38,783 bases of DNA from NCBI GenBank assembly GCA_964508295.1, contig CAZDSQ010000011.1:1-38783 (forward strand), given 5' to 3'. Positions 6,178 to 14,223 of this stretch are shown one piece after another (within the stretch, counting starts at the first letter, position 1; each line of letters starts with the position of its first letter). The translations under genes were made by a program, and so were the position numbers. Under the pieces are notes generated by a model. That model did no database searches, was not told where the DNA came from, and saw only the letters and a program-made list of their open reading frames with translations. Source of the stretch: SIG578 sp964508295. Its GTDB lineage: Bacteria > Bacillota > Clostridia > Oscillospirales > Ruminococcaceae.

Positions 6178-8445
6178 TTAGAGCTTATTGCGCTGAATTT
6201 TTCCGCTGATGGTCTTGGGGAGCTCGTCGCAGAACACGACTACACGGGGATATTTATAAGGTGCAGTGTGCTCCTTAACGTAATTCTGGATCTCTTTCTT
6301 AAGCTCGTCGGTGCCTACAGTTCCCTTTGTAAGAACGATGCTTGCCTTAACGACCTGACCTCTTACCTCGTCGGGAACGGCCGAAACGCCGCACTCAACA
6401 ACGTAGGGCAGTTCCATAATGACACTTTCAATCTCAAAGGGTCCGATACGGTAGCCCGACGATTTGATGACATCGTCTACGCGGCTAACGTACCAGAAAT
6501 ATCCGTCCTCATCTCGCCAAGCGGTGTCGCCTGTATGGTAGACATCATCGTGCCAAGCGTCGTGAGTTTTCTCATTGTCAAGGTAGTACTCTTTAAAGAG
6601 GCCGCAGGGGATACTCTTATCTGTATGGATAACGATTTCACCGACCTCACCGGTTGCAACGCTGTTGCCCTCACTATCTACGATGTCAAGGTCAAACTGA
6701 GGCGATGCCTTACCCATAGAGCCGATTTTGGGAGTTGTGCCGTAGAGGTTTGCGATAGCAAGGGTGGTTTCGGTCTGGCCGAAGCCTTCCATGATCTCAA
6801 GGCCTGTTGCCGCCTTAAACTGCTTAAAGACCTCGGGATTTAAGGCCTCACCCGCAGTTGTCATGTGGTGAATGGAGCTTAAGTCATATTTAGAAAGGTC
6901 GCCGCGGATAAGCATACGCAGCATTGTGGGCGGCGCGCAGAAGGTTGTGATGTTGTACTTTGCGAACATCGGAAGAATGTCATTTTCATCAAATCTATCA
7001 AAGTCATAGACAAAGACAGCGCCCTCGCAGAGCCACTGGCCGTAAAGCTTGCCCCAAAGGCTCTTGCCCCAGCCTGTGTCCGAGATGGTGAGGTGAAGTC
7101 CGTCCCTCTCGCAGCAATGCCAATATTTTGCGGTTACAAAATGGCCGAGCGCGTAGGTGTGCTTATGTGCGGCCATTTTGGGATTTCCCGTTGTTCCCGA
7201 GGTGAAGAACATAAGTGCAGTTTCGTCGCCTGCCGAAAAGTCCTCAGGTTTTTCGAACTTGCGGGAGAAGAGCTTAAACTCCTCGTCAAAATCGTGCCAG
7301 CCGTCCTTCTTGCCGCCCACAAGCACCTTTGTTGTAACCTGAGGGCATTTTTCTGCGGCAGCGGCGGCTATATCGGCGGTATCGCCGTCGGCGGTGCAGA
7401 CGATAGCAGAAACGCCTGCGGCATTATAACGGTACTCAAAATCGTGTTCTTTGAGCTGGTTGGTTGCAGGGATCGCAACTGCGCCGATCTTGTGAAGCGC
7501 GACCATTGCAAACCAGAACTGATAGTGGCGCTTTAAAACAAGCATTACCTTATCGCCGCGCTTGATTCCCAGCGAGGTGAAATAGTTCGCGGTCTGGCTG
7601 GAATAGTGCTTGATATCTCTGAAGGTAAAGCGGCGCTCAGTCTTGTTCTTATCAAGGTGGAGCATAGCCAGCTTGTCGGGATATTTATTTGCAATCTCAT
7701 CGACGATGTCAAAGCCGAAGTTAAAGACGTCGGTATTTTTAAACTCGATATTTTTAAGGGCTCCGCGCTCGTCCTCCTCAGTTTTTACGAACTTCTCGCA
7801 AACAAGAGGCTCGGACTTTTTGGCGGTGACGATACTCTGGCGGACTGTTTCTTCCTTGGTATCCTCACCGGGAAGAACAACTGCGCAGAAAATGCACTCC
7901 TTGCCGTCTACCGCGATCATACCGTGAGGTGTAGAGGAGTCGTAATAGATGCTGTCGCCTTCCTCAAGAATTTCGGTGTGGTTGCCGATCTGAACCTTAA
8001 GCTTTCCGCTTATAACAAGGTCAAATTCCTGACCGCTGTGGGTAGCCAAGTGGATAGGTTTATTCTGCTGAGCAGGGTCGTACTCATATCTGACCCAATA
8101 GGGCTCAGCAATCTTATTTCTGAACTTAGGAGCGAGGTTTGCAATGTTGATGCCCTCCTCCTTGGCAGTCTGCTGACCGCCGCCTCTTCTTGTAACGGTA
8201 TAGGAAGTAAGTCTTGCGCTGGTTGCACCCTCAAGAAGATCGGACATACCGATGCCGAAAACCTGAGCACATTTATGGATAAATGAGAAAGGAAAGTCCA
8301 GCATACCTGCTTCGAGCTTAATATATGTATCAAGCTGAGTCTCGGTTTTCTCTGCCATCTCAGCCTCTGTGTAGCCCGCAATCAGTCGCATCTCGCGAAT
8401 TCGCATCGCCACCTCATACATCTTCTCGTTAGTAACAGTTGACAT
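6178..8445 (-). CDS. HTH-cupin-acyl-CoA synthetase paralogue, Ile T-box controlled
   Basis: A 755-residue paralogue of the protein at 3543-5831 with the same order: XRE helix-turn-helix (about 10-75), cupin (about 115-190, THSGQEFDLVISG and STPHGMIAVDG), then an AMP-forming acyl-CoA synthetase. It keeps TSGTTGNPK, YHTGDTAWRDEDGY, RVDDVIKSSGYRIGPFE and the catalytic Lys (K749) in PKTISGKIQR. The start has a strong AAGGAGG site 8 bases upstream. It is a one-gene unit: a T-box with an AUC specifier lies before it and the next promoter lies just after it. Inferred substrate: 2-methylbutyrate or another precursor of the isoleucine carbon skeleton. The oxidoreductase downstream would have to be shared. 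Both enzymes look intact; substrate specificity cannot be read by eye. Confidence 0.85.
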   Translation of the reverse strand: MSTVTNEKMYEVAMRIREMRLIAGYTEAEMAEKTETQLDTYIKLEAGMLDFPFSFIHKCAQVFGIGMSDLLEGATSARLTSYTVTRRGGGQQTAKEEGINIANLAPKFRNKIAEPYWVRYEYDPAQQNKPIHLATHSGQEFDLVISGKLKVQIGNHTEILEEGDSIYYDSSTPHGMIAVDGKECIFCAVVLPGEDTKEETVRQSIVTAKKSEPLVCEKFVKTEEDERGALKNIEFKNTDVFNFGFDIVDEIANKYPDKLAMLHLDKNKTERRFTFRDIKHYSSQTANYFTSLGIKRGDKVMLVLKRHYQFWFAMVALHKIGAVAIPATNQLKEHDFEYRYNAAGVSAIVCTADGDTADIAAAAAEKCPQVTTKVLVGGKKDGWHDFDEEFKLFSRKFEKPEDFSAGDETALMFFTSGTTGNPKMAAHKHTYALGHFVTAKYWHCCERDGLHLTISDTGWGKSLWGKLYGQWLCEGAVFVYDFDRFDENDILPMFAKYNITTFCAPPTMLRMLIRGDLSKYDLSSIHHMTTAGEALNPEVFKQFKAATGLEIMEGFGQTETTLAIANLYGTTPKIGSMGKASPQFDLDIVDSEGNSVATGEVGEIVIHTDKSIPCGLFKEYYLDNEKTHDAWHDDVYHTGDTAWRDEDGYFWYVSRVDDVIKSSGYRIGPFEIESVIMELPYVVECGVSAVPDEVRGQVVKASIVLTKGTVGTDELKKEIQNYVKEHTAPYKYPRVVVFCDELPKTISGKIQRNKL

Positions 8446-8470
8446 TTTAATTCCTCCTTAAATAGAATTT

Positions 8471-8512
8471 AAAAAATAAAACCCGCCTCAAAGTTTTAGC
8501 TTTGAGACGGGT
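8471..8512 (-). terminator. T-box leader terminator (Ile leader)
   Basis: On the minus strand ACCCG...CTCAAAG pairs with CTTTGAG...CGGGT around a short A-rich loop, then TTTATTTTTT follows. It begins soon after the T-box sequence at 8525-8534. Confidence 0.87.
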
Positions 8513-8746
8513 GTAATTTACACTCGCGGTACCACTCAAATTGCAGTAAAACTGCCACTCAGGGTCTATCAACCCTTATGCCTTTACGCAGCAATCACGG
8601 GAAGTATCTACTAACCTTACGGGTTTCGGGCTTCCGGCTCAGAAGTGATGGGTTTTTGAGGTTTTTGCTATCGGCTTTCACCTGCCGCCGACTCTCTGAA
8701 AGCAAAAGAACCAAACCGTCTTCGTCATAGCCTTTTTTAAAAAGTA
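8471..8746 (-). ncRNA. T-box riboswitch, predicted isoleucine (AUC) specifier
   Basis: The layout matches the Val leader: GACGAAG at the base of Stem I, an AGAGAG bulge, a GGCGGCAGGTGAAAG distal loop, Stem III hairpin GCAGTTTTACTGC, T-box TGGTACCGCG at 8525-8534, and a terminator. The bases CCC-ATC-A precede CTTC at the position equivalent to TTT-GTA-G in the other leader, so the specifier reads ATC (8647-8649, Ile). TGGT again suits a tRNA with A73. The 3' halves of the two leaders are nearly identical, so leader and gene were probably duplicated together and the specifier then changed. Expected effect: expression when tRNA-Ile is uncharged. Confidence 0.87.
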
Positions 8747-8752
8747 TGCCTC

Positions 8753-8781
8753 ATTATAGCACGGCGTTTTTTCTCTGTCAA
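8753..8781 (-). promoter_or_regulatory. consensus sigma-A promoter of the Ile T-box gene
   Basis: Full consensus TTGACA (8776-8781), 17-base spacer and TATAAT (8753-8758) on the minus strand. It lies 17 bases past the argF stop. I see no terminator hairpin between argF and this promoter, so arg transcripts may run into the T-box leader and be stopped by its terminator. Confidence 0.92.
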
Positions 8782-8798
8782 GTATTTTTTAAAAAAAT

Positions 8799-9782
8799 TT
8801 ACAAAGTTGCCGCCATAACTGCTTTGATGGTGTGCATACGGTTTTCAGCCTCGTCAAAAACTATCGACTTATCGCTCTCGAAAACCTCGTTTGTAACCTC
8901 TAAGCAGTCAAGCCCGTACTTTTCATAAACCTCTCTGCCGATGGTGGTTTCAAGGTCGTGGAATGCGGGCAGGCAGTGCATAAAGCGGCACTGCTCTCCT
9001 GCGGCCTCCATAAGCTCGGTCGTAACCTGATAAGGAGAGAGTTCTTTTATTCTTTCCTCCCAGACCTCGCTCGGCTCGCCCATCGAGACCCATACGTCAG
9101 TATAAATAACGTGAGCGCCCCTTACGGCGTCAAGAGGATCTTCGTTAAACTCCAAGACTGCGCCCGTTTCCTTTGCGACAGCCTCGCAGGCTGCAACAAG
9201 CTCGGCATCGGGGAAATATTTTTTGGGAGCACAGGCTACAAAGTGCATACCCATTTTTGCGCAGCCTACCATAAGCGAGTTGCCCATATTGTATCTGGCA
9301 TCACCCATATAGACGAGCTTTTTACCCTTTAAAGCACCGAAATGCTCCTTTATAGTTAAAAAGTCAGCAAGGATCTGAGTGGGGTGAAACTCATTGGTAA
9401 GACCGTTCCAGACGGGAACACCCGCGTACTTTGCAAGCTCCTCAACCTTTTCCTGACCGAAGCCACGGTACTCAATTCCGTCAAACATTCTGCCAAGTAC
9501 CCTTGCGGTATCGGCAATACTCTCTTTCTTGCCCATCTGCGAGCCTTGAGGTCCGAGATAGACGGGGTTCATACCGAGGTCTGCCGCTGCAACCTCAAAG
9601 GCGCAACGTGTTCTTGTGCTGTCCTTTTCAAAAAGCAGGGCAACGCTCTTTCCCTCGCAAATTCTGTGAGAGATTCCCGCCTTTTTCTGCTTTTTAAGGT
9701 TTGAAGCGTATTTAAGAAGATAGTTTATCTCCTCGGGGGTAAAGTCCAGAAGTTTTAAGAAATTTTTTCCCTTTAAATTCAT
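8799..9782 (-). CDS. argF: ornithine carbamoyltransferase
   Basis: A 327-residue OTCase that makes citrulline from ornithine and carbamoyl phosphate. The carbamoyl-phosphate site KDSTRTRCAFE, the HPTQILADF motif and the HCLPAF catalytic Cys loop are all present, and the length is normal. It is the last gene of the argCJBDF operon, 6 bases after argD. Ornithine is supplied by the upstream enzymes. The argG and argH genes needed to finish arginine are not in this window. Confidence 0.96.
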   Translation of the reverse strand: MNLKGKNFLKLLDFTPEEINYLLKYASNLKKQKKAGISHRICEGKSVALLFEKDSTRTRCAFEVAAADLGMNPVYLGPQGSQMGKKESIADTARVLGRMFDGIEYRGFGQEKVEELAKYAGVPVWNGLTNEFHPTQILADFLTIKEHFGALKGKKLVYMGDARYNMGNSLMVGCAKMGMHFVACAPKKYFPDAELVAACEAVAKETGAVLEFNEDPLDAVRGAHVIYTDVWVSMGEPSEVWEERIKELSPYQVTTELMEAAGEQCRFMHCLPAFHDLETTIGREVYEKYGLDCLEVTNEVFESDKSIVFDEAENRMHTIKAVMAATL

Positions 9783-9788
9783 ATCAGT

Positions 9789-10964
9789 TTAGTCCTCGCT
9801 TTCAGCACAAACGCTTTTTATAATTTCTACAGCCTCTTTTAAAACATCCATGGGGATATTGAGCGCAGGAAGAAGTCTTACCTTGTCCTTAGCGGTAAGG
9901 CAAAGGACGCCTTTTTCAATGCACTTTTTAACAACCTCGGCGGCGGGCTTCTCGGTCTTTATGCCGACCATAAGTCCCATTCCGCTGACACCCGTAACGC
10001 CTTTAGCGCCATTAAAACTATCGAAAATAAATTTGCTCTTTTCCTTAACCTCGGCTAAAAGCTTATCGTCAATTCTTTTTAAAATGCTCATTGCGCCTGC
10101 ACAACAAACGGGGTTTCCGCCAAATGTCGAGCCGTGCTCGCCTGCCTTAAGGGTAAACTCGGTCTTCTCGCCGAAGATGATTGCTCCTAAGGGGAGCCCT
10201 CCGCCTATTCCCTTTGCAGTCGTAATGATGTCGGGCTCAATGCCGTAATTCATATAGGCGTAAAGCTCGCCGGTTCTGCCGTTGCCGGTCTGAACCTCGT
10301 CGATTATCAAAAGAATGTCGTTTTCCTTTGCAAACTCGGCGGTCTTTTTAACAAAATCTGCCTCCATTGCGATAACGCCACCCTCGCCTTGAATCATTTC
10401 CATCATAATAGCGGCGGTTTTATTGTTTAAAGCGATCTCTTTTAGGGCTTCAAAATCGTTTGCAGGGGCGTGAACAAAGCCTCTCGTCAGCGGCTGGAAC
10501 AGCTCGTGATAGTGGTCCTGACCCGTTGCGGCAAGGGTTGTTATTGTTCTGCCGTGAAAGCTGTTTTTAAGGGTTACTATGGTATAGTAATCCTCGCCCT
10601 TTTTCTCGGCGGCATACTTTCTCGCAGTTTTTATAGCGCCCTCGTTAGCCTCTGCGCCCGAGTTGCAGAAAAAGACCTTTTTCATTCCCGTTTTGTTGCA
10701 GATAAGCTCTGCAAGTGCGGCGCAAGGCTCGGTGTAGTAGAGGTTTGAGGTGTGCTGAAGCCTACTAAGCTGGGCGGTTACCGCCTCTTTCCACTCGTCA
10801 TCGGCAATACCAAAGGCGGTAACGCCGATGCCTGTTCCCATATCTATATATCTTTTGCCGTCCTTATCAAAAACCTCACTGCCCTTTCCCGAAATGAGCT
10901 CAACGGGAAAACGGGCATAGGTATTTGCAACGTACTGTTTATCCTGCTCTTTAAGGTTACTCAT
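9789..10964 (-). CDS. argD: acetylornithine aminotransferase
   Basis: A 391-residue class-III PLP aminotransferase. NSGAEANEGAIKTARKY, the IIDEVQTGNGRTGELYAY stretch and the PLP lysine in TTAKGIGGGLPLGA are typical of ArgD. It converts N-acetylglutamate semialdehyde to N-acetylornithine with glutamate as amino donor. The start overlaps the end of argB by 8 bases. Position in an arg operon separates it from related ornithine or GABA aminotransferases. Confidence 0.95.
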   Translation of the reverse strand: MSNLKEQDKQYVANTYARFPVELISGKGSEVFDKDGKRYIDMGTGIGVTAFGIADDEWKEAVTAQLSRLQHTSNLYYTEPCAALAELICNKTGMKKVFFCNSGAEANEGAIKTARKYAAEKKGEDYYTIVTLKNSFHGRTITTLAATGQDHYHELFQPLTRGFVHAPANDFEALKEIALNNKTAAIMMEMIQGEGGVIAMEADFVKKTAEFAKENDILLIIDEVQTGNGRTGELYAYMNYGIEPDIITTAKGIGGGLPLGAIIFGEKTEFTLKAGEHGSTFGGNPVCCAGAMSILKRIDDKLLAEVKEKSKFIFDSFNGAKGVTGVSGMGLMVGIKTEKPAAEVVKKCIEKGVLCLTAKDKVRLLPALNIPMDVLKEAVEIIKSVCAESED

Positions 10965-11829
10965 TTTTTCCTCCGGTTACCATGGTTCCTGCACCCTCGT
11001 CGGTTAAAAGCTCCATCAGAATGGAGTGGGGAACTCTGCCGTCCATAATAATAACGTTTTTAACACCCTCACGGATAGCCTCGATGCAACACTCCACCTT
11101 GGGAATCATACCGCCCGAAACGATGCCGTCCTCGTAAAGCTTTTTAGCCTCGTCACAGGTTACCTCTGCGATAAGGGTCGAGGGGTCGTCCTTATCTCTT
11201 AAAATGCCCGCAATATCGGTCATCATAATAAGACGCTCGGCGCCCAGCGCACCTGCGATATAAGCCGCTGCAGTGTCGCCGTTTATGTTGTACGTATTGC
11301 CCTGCCTATCGCAACCGACGGTTGAGATGACGGGGATATAGTTTTTCTCAAGCAGGTCAATTACCGGCTTGATATGTATCTTTTTGATTGAGCCGACGTA
11401 GCCGAGTCTTTCGTCCTTCATTTCGGACTCGATAAGTCTGCCGTCCATACCCGAGATGCCCATTGCCTTGCCGCCCTTCATTTCAAGAAGGTTTACAAGG
11501 GTCTTATTGACCTTACCTGCAAGCACCATCTGAACAATATCGACAGTTTCCTTATCGGTAACACGCAGTCCGTCAACAAACTCGGCCTTTTTGCCGAGCC
11601 TTTGCATAAGGTCGTTAATCTCGGGGCCGCCGCCGTGAACAAGCACTATCTTAACGCCGATAAGCCAGAGAAGAACGATATCCTCCATAACCTGCTGCTT
11701 TAGATGCTCGTCAATCATAGCATTGCCGCCGTACTTGACTACAACTATCTTGCCTGTGTATCTCTTGATATATGGCAGAGCCGCGGTTAAGACTTCGGCA
11801 CGCTCTGCATTTGAAAAAACGTTTTCCAT
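10957..11829 (-). CDS. argB: acetylglutamate kinase
   Basis: A 290-residue amino-acid kinase. KIVVVKYGGNAM is the N-terminal phosphate loop, VLVHGGGPEIN binds substrate, and VGCDRQGNTYNINGDTAAA is the C-terminal nucleotide region. It phosphorylates N-acetylglutamate. It lies 13 bases downstream of argJ and overlaps argD. A feedback-inhibited (arginine-sensitive) form usually has an extra N-terminal helix. The first 25 residues here could form one, but this is not decisive. Confidence 0.95.
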   Translation of the reverse strand: MENVFSNAERAEVLTAALPYIKRYTGKIVVVKYGGNAMIDEHLKQQVMEDIVLLWLIGVKIVLVHGGGPEINDLMQRLGKKAEFVDGLRVTDKETVDIVQMVLAGKVNKTLVNLLEMKGGKAMGISGMDGRLIESEMKDERLGYVGSIKKIHIKPVIDLLEKNYIPVISTVGCDRQGNTYNINGDTAAAYIAGALGAERLIMMTDIAGILRDKDDPSTLIAEVTCDEAKKLYEDGIVSGGMIPKVECCIEAIREGVKNVIIMDGRVPHSILMELLTDEGAGTMVTGGKNE

Positions 11830-11842
11830 CTCTCTACCTCTT

Positions 11843-13060
11843 TTAAGTACGATAATCCCCGTTTATCTTTACGTAATCATAGGTAAGGTCGCAGCCCCAA
11901 GCGGTTGCATCTCCGTTTCCATCACCTACAGAAACTATAATTTCAATTTCCTTTTCGAGCAGAATTTCCTTTGCCTTGTCCTCAGAAAAGTCGATACCCG
12001 CTCCGTTTTCGCAAACTGCAATCTCGCCCTTTGCACTCTTAAAGCTTACGAAAACCTTGGAAACGTCAACGTCGGCCCCGCTGTAGCCTATGGCGCAGAG
12101 GATTCTGCCCCAGTTAGCGTCAGCGCCGAACATTGCCGCCTTTAAGAGACTCGAGCAGATAATGCTCTTCGCAACCGTTTTGGCGGTCGCGGTGTCCTTG
12201 GCGCCGCTTACCTTGCACTCCAAAAGCTTGGTAGCTCCCTCGCCGTCCCCTGCAATCATTCTGCAGAGGTAGACGGTTACGGTGTTAAGCGCCCTCATAA
12301 AGGTTGCAAACTGCTCGCCCTCGTGAGTTATCTCGGGGTTTTCGGCAAGTCCGTTCGCAAGGACTGTTACCATATCGTTTGTAGAGGTGTCGCCGTCAAC
12401 GCTTACCATGTTAAAGGTGTCGGCAATATCTGTTGAGAGTGCCTTTTTAAGCATATCGGGAGAAATTGCGGCGTCGGTTGTAATAAAGACCAGCATTGTT
12501 GCCATATTGGGATGGATCATTCCGCTGCCCTTGGCAATACCGCCGATTCGGCAGGTTTTTCCGCCCAGCTCAAACTCGACCGCTATCTCCTTTTTAACTG
12601 TGTCGGTGGTCATAATACCTTCAGCCGCGCTGTCCCCGCCGTCCTTTGAAAGACCTGCTTTTAAAGGCTCAATGCCTGCCGCAATAGGCTCCAAATTTAA
12701 GGGCTGACCGATAACACCGGTTGATGCAACAACGATATCGTCGGCCGAAATGCCAAGAGCAGAGGCCGTCATAGCACTCATTTTTTCGGCAATCTCGACT
12801 CCGTCGGCATTGCAGGTGTTGGCGTTTCCGCTGTTGCAGATTACCGCTTGTGCCTTGCCGTTTTCAAGGTGCGCCTTAGTAACCAAAAGCGGCGCGCCCT
12901 TTACTAAGTTTGTTGTATAGACTGCCGCGGCATTTGCCTGCACCTCGCTGAAAATGAGCGCCAGATCCTTTTTGGTGCGGTTTTTGCGGATTCCGCAGTG
13001 AACGCCGCTTGCAGTAAATCCCTTTGCGGCGCAAACGCCGCCGGAAATAATCTTCATCAT
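11843..13060 (-). CDS. argJ: bifunctional glutamate N-acetyltransferase / N-acetylornithine acetyltransferase
   Basis: A 405-residue ArgJ of full length. The self-cleavage site is visible in GSGMIHPNMATMLVF, where the Thr becomes the new N-terminal nucleophile of the beta chain. It transfers the acetyl group from N-acetylornithine to glutamate, giving a cyclic arginine pathway. This explains why no argA or argE is present. It lies 12 bases downstream of argC. Whether it is also able to use acetyl-CoA (bifunctional) cannot be decided from the sequence. Confidence 0.94.
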   Translation of the reverse strand: MMKIISGGVCAAKGFTASGVHCGIRKNRTKKDLALIFSEVQANAAAVYTTNLVKGAPLLVTKAHLENGKAQAVICNSGNANTCNADGVEIAEKMSAMTASALGISADDIVVASTGVIGQPLNLEPIAAGIEPLKAGLSKDGGDSAAEGIMTTDTVKKEIAVEFELGGKTCRIGGIAKGSGMIHPNMATMLVFITTDAAISPDMLKKALSTDIADTFNMVSVDGDTSTNDMVTVLANGLAENPEITHEGEQFATFMRALNTVTVYLCRMIAGDGEGATKLLECKVSGAKDTATAKTVAKSIICSSLLKAAMFGADANWGRILCAIGYSGADVDVSKVFVSFKSAKGEIAVCENGAGIDFSEDKAKEILLEKEIEIIVSVGDGNGDATAWGCDLTYDYVKINGDYRT

Positions 13061-13072
13061 AGGTTTCCTCCG

Positions 13073-13996
13073 TTAAAATACAAGTCCTGTTTTTTCATCT
13101 ATACCGAGCAGAATATTCATATTCTGAATTGCGGCGCCCGAAGCACCCTTGCCGAGATTATCAAATCGGCTGACGAGCACTATTCGCTCCTCGTTTCCGC
13201 AAACAGTTATTTGCATATCGTCCCTACCGCTATATGCCGCCGCAGACAAAAATCCGTCCTCGTCGGCATTTTCACAAAACAAAACAAGCCCGCTTTTATA
13301 ATACTCTTTATAGCATTCCTGAATATCCTTAAGACTACCGTTTATCTCATCTTTGAAAAGCGAAACCGTTACCTGCATTCCGCTGTAAAAGGGAGCAACT
13401 ATGGGGCAAAAACTCGGCGTGCTCTCGAGTGAGCAGACCGCCTTCATTTCCTTTAAATGCTTGTGGCTTTGGGAAAGGCCGTACATTCTCGGAGCATTAA
13501 GCAGAGGATTTCTCTGTTCGCTTTCATACTCGGCGATCATCTTTTTGCCGCCGCCCGAATAGCCCGTCAGTGACACACAATCGAGCCTTTGGCTTTTATC
13601 TAAAATGCCGCACCTTACAAGAGGCTCTACAAGTGCGATAAAGCCGCTGGCGTGACAGCCTGGGTTTGCAATCCTTTTAGATTTTGCAATTTTTTCCCTC
13701 TGACCCGAAAGCTCGGCAAAACCGTAATCAAAATCTTCCGCAGTTCTATGCGCCGTTGAAGTGTCGATAATTGCGGTGTTTTTATTTTCTACAAATCCGA
13801 CCGCCTCGACCGCCGCCGCATCAGGCAGGCAGAGAAAGGCTATGTCAGCGCTGTTAATCGCTTCTTTACGGGCATCGGCATCCTTTCGTTTTTCCTCGCT
13901 CAAAGTAATGAGTGAAAGGTCGCGTCTTTCAGAAAGGCGCTCGAAAATTCTCAGACCCGTTGTGCCGACACTACCATCTATAAATACCTTGGTCAT
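13073..13996 (-). CDS. argC: N-acetyl-gamma-glutamyl-phosphate reductase, short (type 2) form
   Basis: A 307-residue enzyme that reduces N-acetylglutamyl phosphate to the semialdehyde with NADPH. FIDGSVGTTGLRI is the nucleotide-binding start of the short type 2 family, and the catalytic Cys lies in NPGCHASGF (C114). I use the ATG at 13996, which has a GAGGAA site 7 bases upstream. Longer in-frame readings to 14080 would run over the promoter and the ARG box and are rejected. First gene of the argCJBDF operon. Confidence 0.92.
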   Translation of the reverse strand: MTKVFIDGSVGTTGLRIFERLSERRDLSLITLSEEKRKDADARKEAINSADIAFLCLPDAAAVEAVGFVENKNTAIIDTSTAHRTAEDFDYGFAELSGQREKIAKSKRIANPGCHASGFIALVEPLVRCGILDKSQRLDCVSLTGYSGGGKKMIAEYESEQRNPLLNAPRMYGLSQSHKHLKEMKAVCSLESTPSFCPIVAPFYSGMQVTVSLFKDEINGSLKDIQECYKEYYKSGLVLFCENADEDGFLSAAAYSGRDDMQITVCGNEERIVLVSRFDNLGKGASGAAIQNMNILLGIDEKTGLVF

Positions 13997-14013
13997 TGCA
14001 CGTTCCTCTTTTT

Positions 14014-14027
14014 TGAATAAATATTCA
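14014..14027 (-). promoter_or_regulatory. ARG box (ArgR operator)
   Basis: TGAATAAATATTCA is a perfect 14-bp match to the ArgR/AhrC core TGAAT-4-ATTCA. It lies about 18-31 bases past the expected transcription start and just before the argC ribosome site. Arginine-bound ArgR at this place would block initiation or elongation. Extra half-sites (TGAAT at 14140 and 14162, ATTCA at 14180) lie upstream of the promoter and might be secondary contacts. Confidence 0.78.
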
Positions 14028-14051
14028 TCCATTTTAACTACAATACAAAAT

Positions 14052-14080
14052 ATTATAAGCCTTGCCTCTGCTTTTGTCAA
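14052..14080 (-). promoter_or_regulatory. sigma-A promoter of the arg operon
   Basis: Full consensus TTGACA (14075-14080), 17-base spacer and TATAAT (14052-14057) on the minus strand, with the start expected near 14045. Confidence 0.92.
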
Positions 14081-14193
14081 GCAAAACCTGCTGATTTTAT
14101 TACCTTATTTGCAAGTTTTTTAGTTTTATGCAAATATAGTGAATAAATACACATAAATTGGTGAATATTTCGCAATATTATTCATAACTCCAC

Positions 14194-14223
14194 AAAAACG
14201 GTGCAGGAAATCCTGCACCGTTT
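14194..14223 (-). terminator. intrinsic terminator of the his operon
   Basis: A perfect 13-bp stem (AAACGGTGCAGGA / TCCTGCACCGTTT) with a two-base loop touches the hisK stop codon and continues into T residues on the minus strand. Confidence 0.88.

Noticed and set aside
6115..6843. Plus-strand frame of 242 codons antisense to the end of the Ile-type synthetase, and similar frames at 3504-4085 and 7606-8286
   Set aside because: They are mirror frames of strongly coding minus-strand genes. No ribosome sites or family motifs.
14140..14184. Second complete ARG box upstream of the arg promoter
   Set aside because: Only half-sites with wrong spacing (TGAAT at 14140 and 14162, ATTCA at 14180). None matches the 14-base palindrome as the leader site does.
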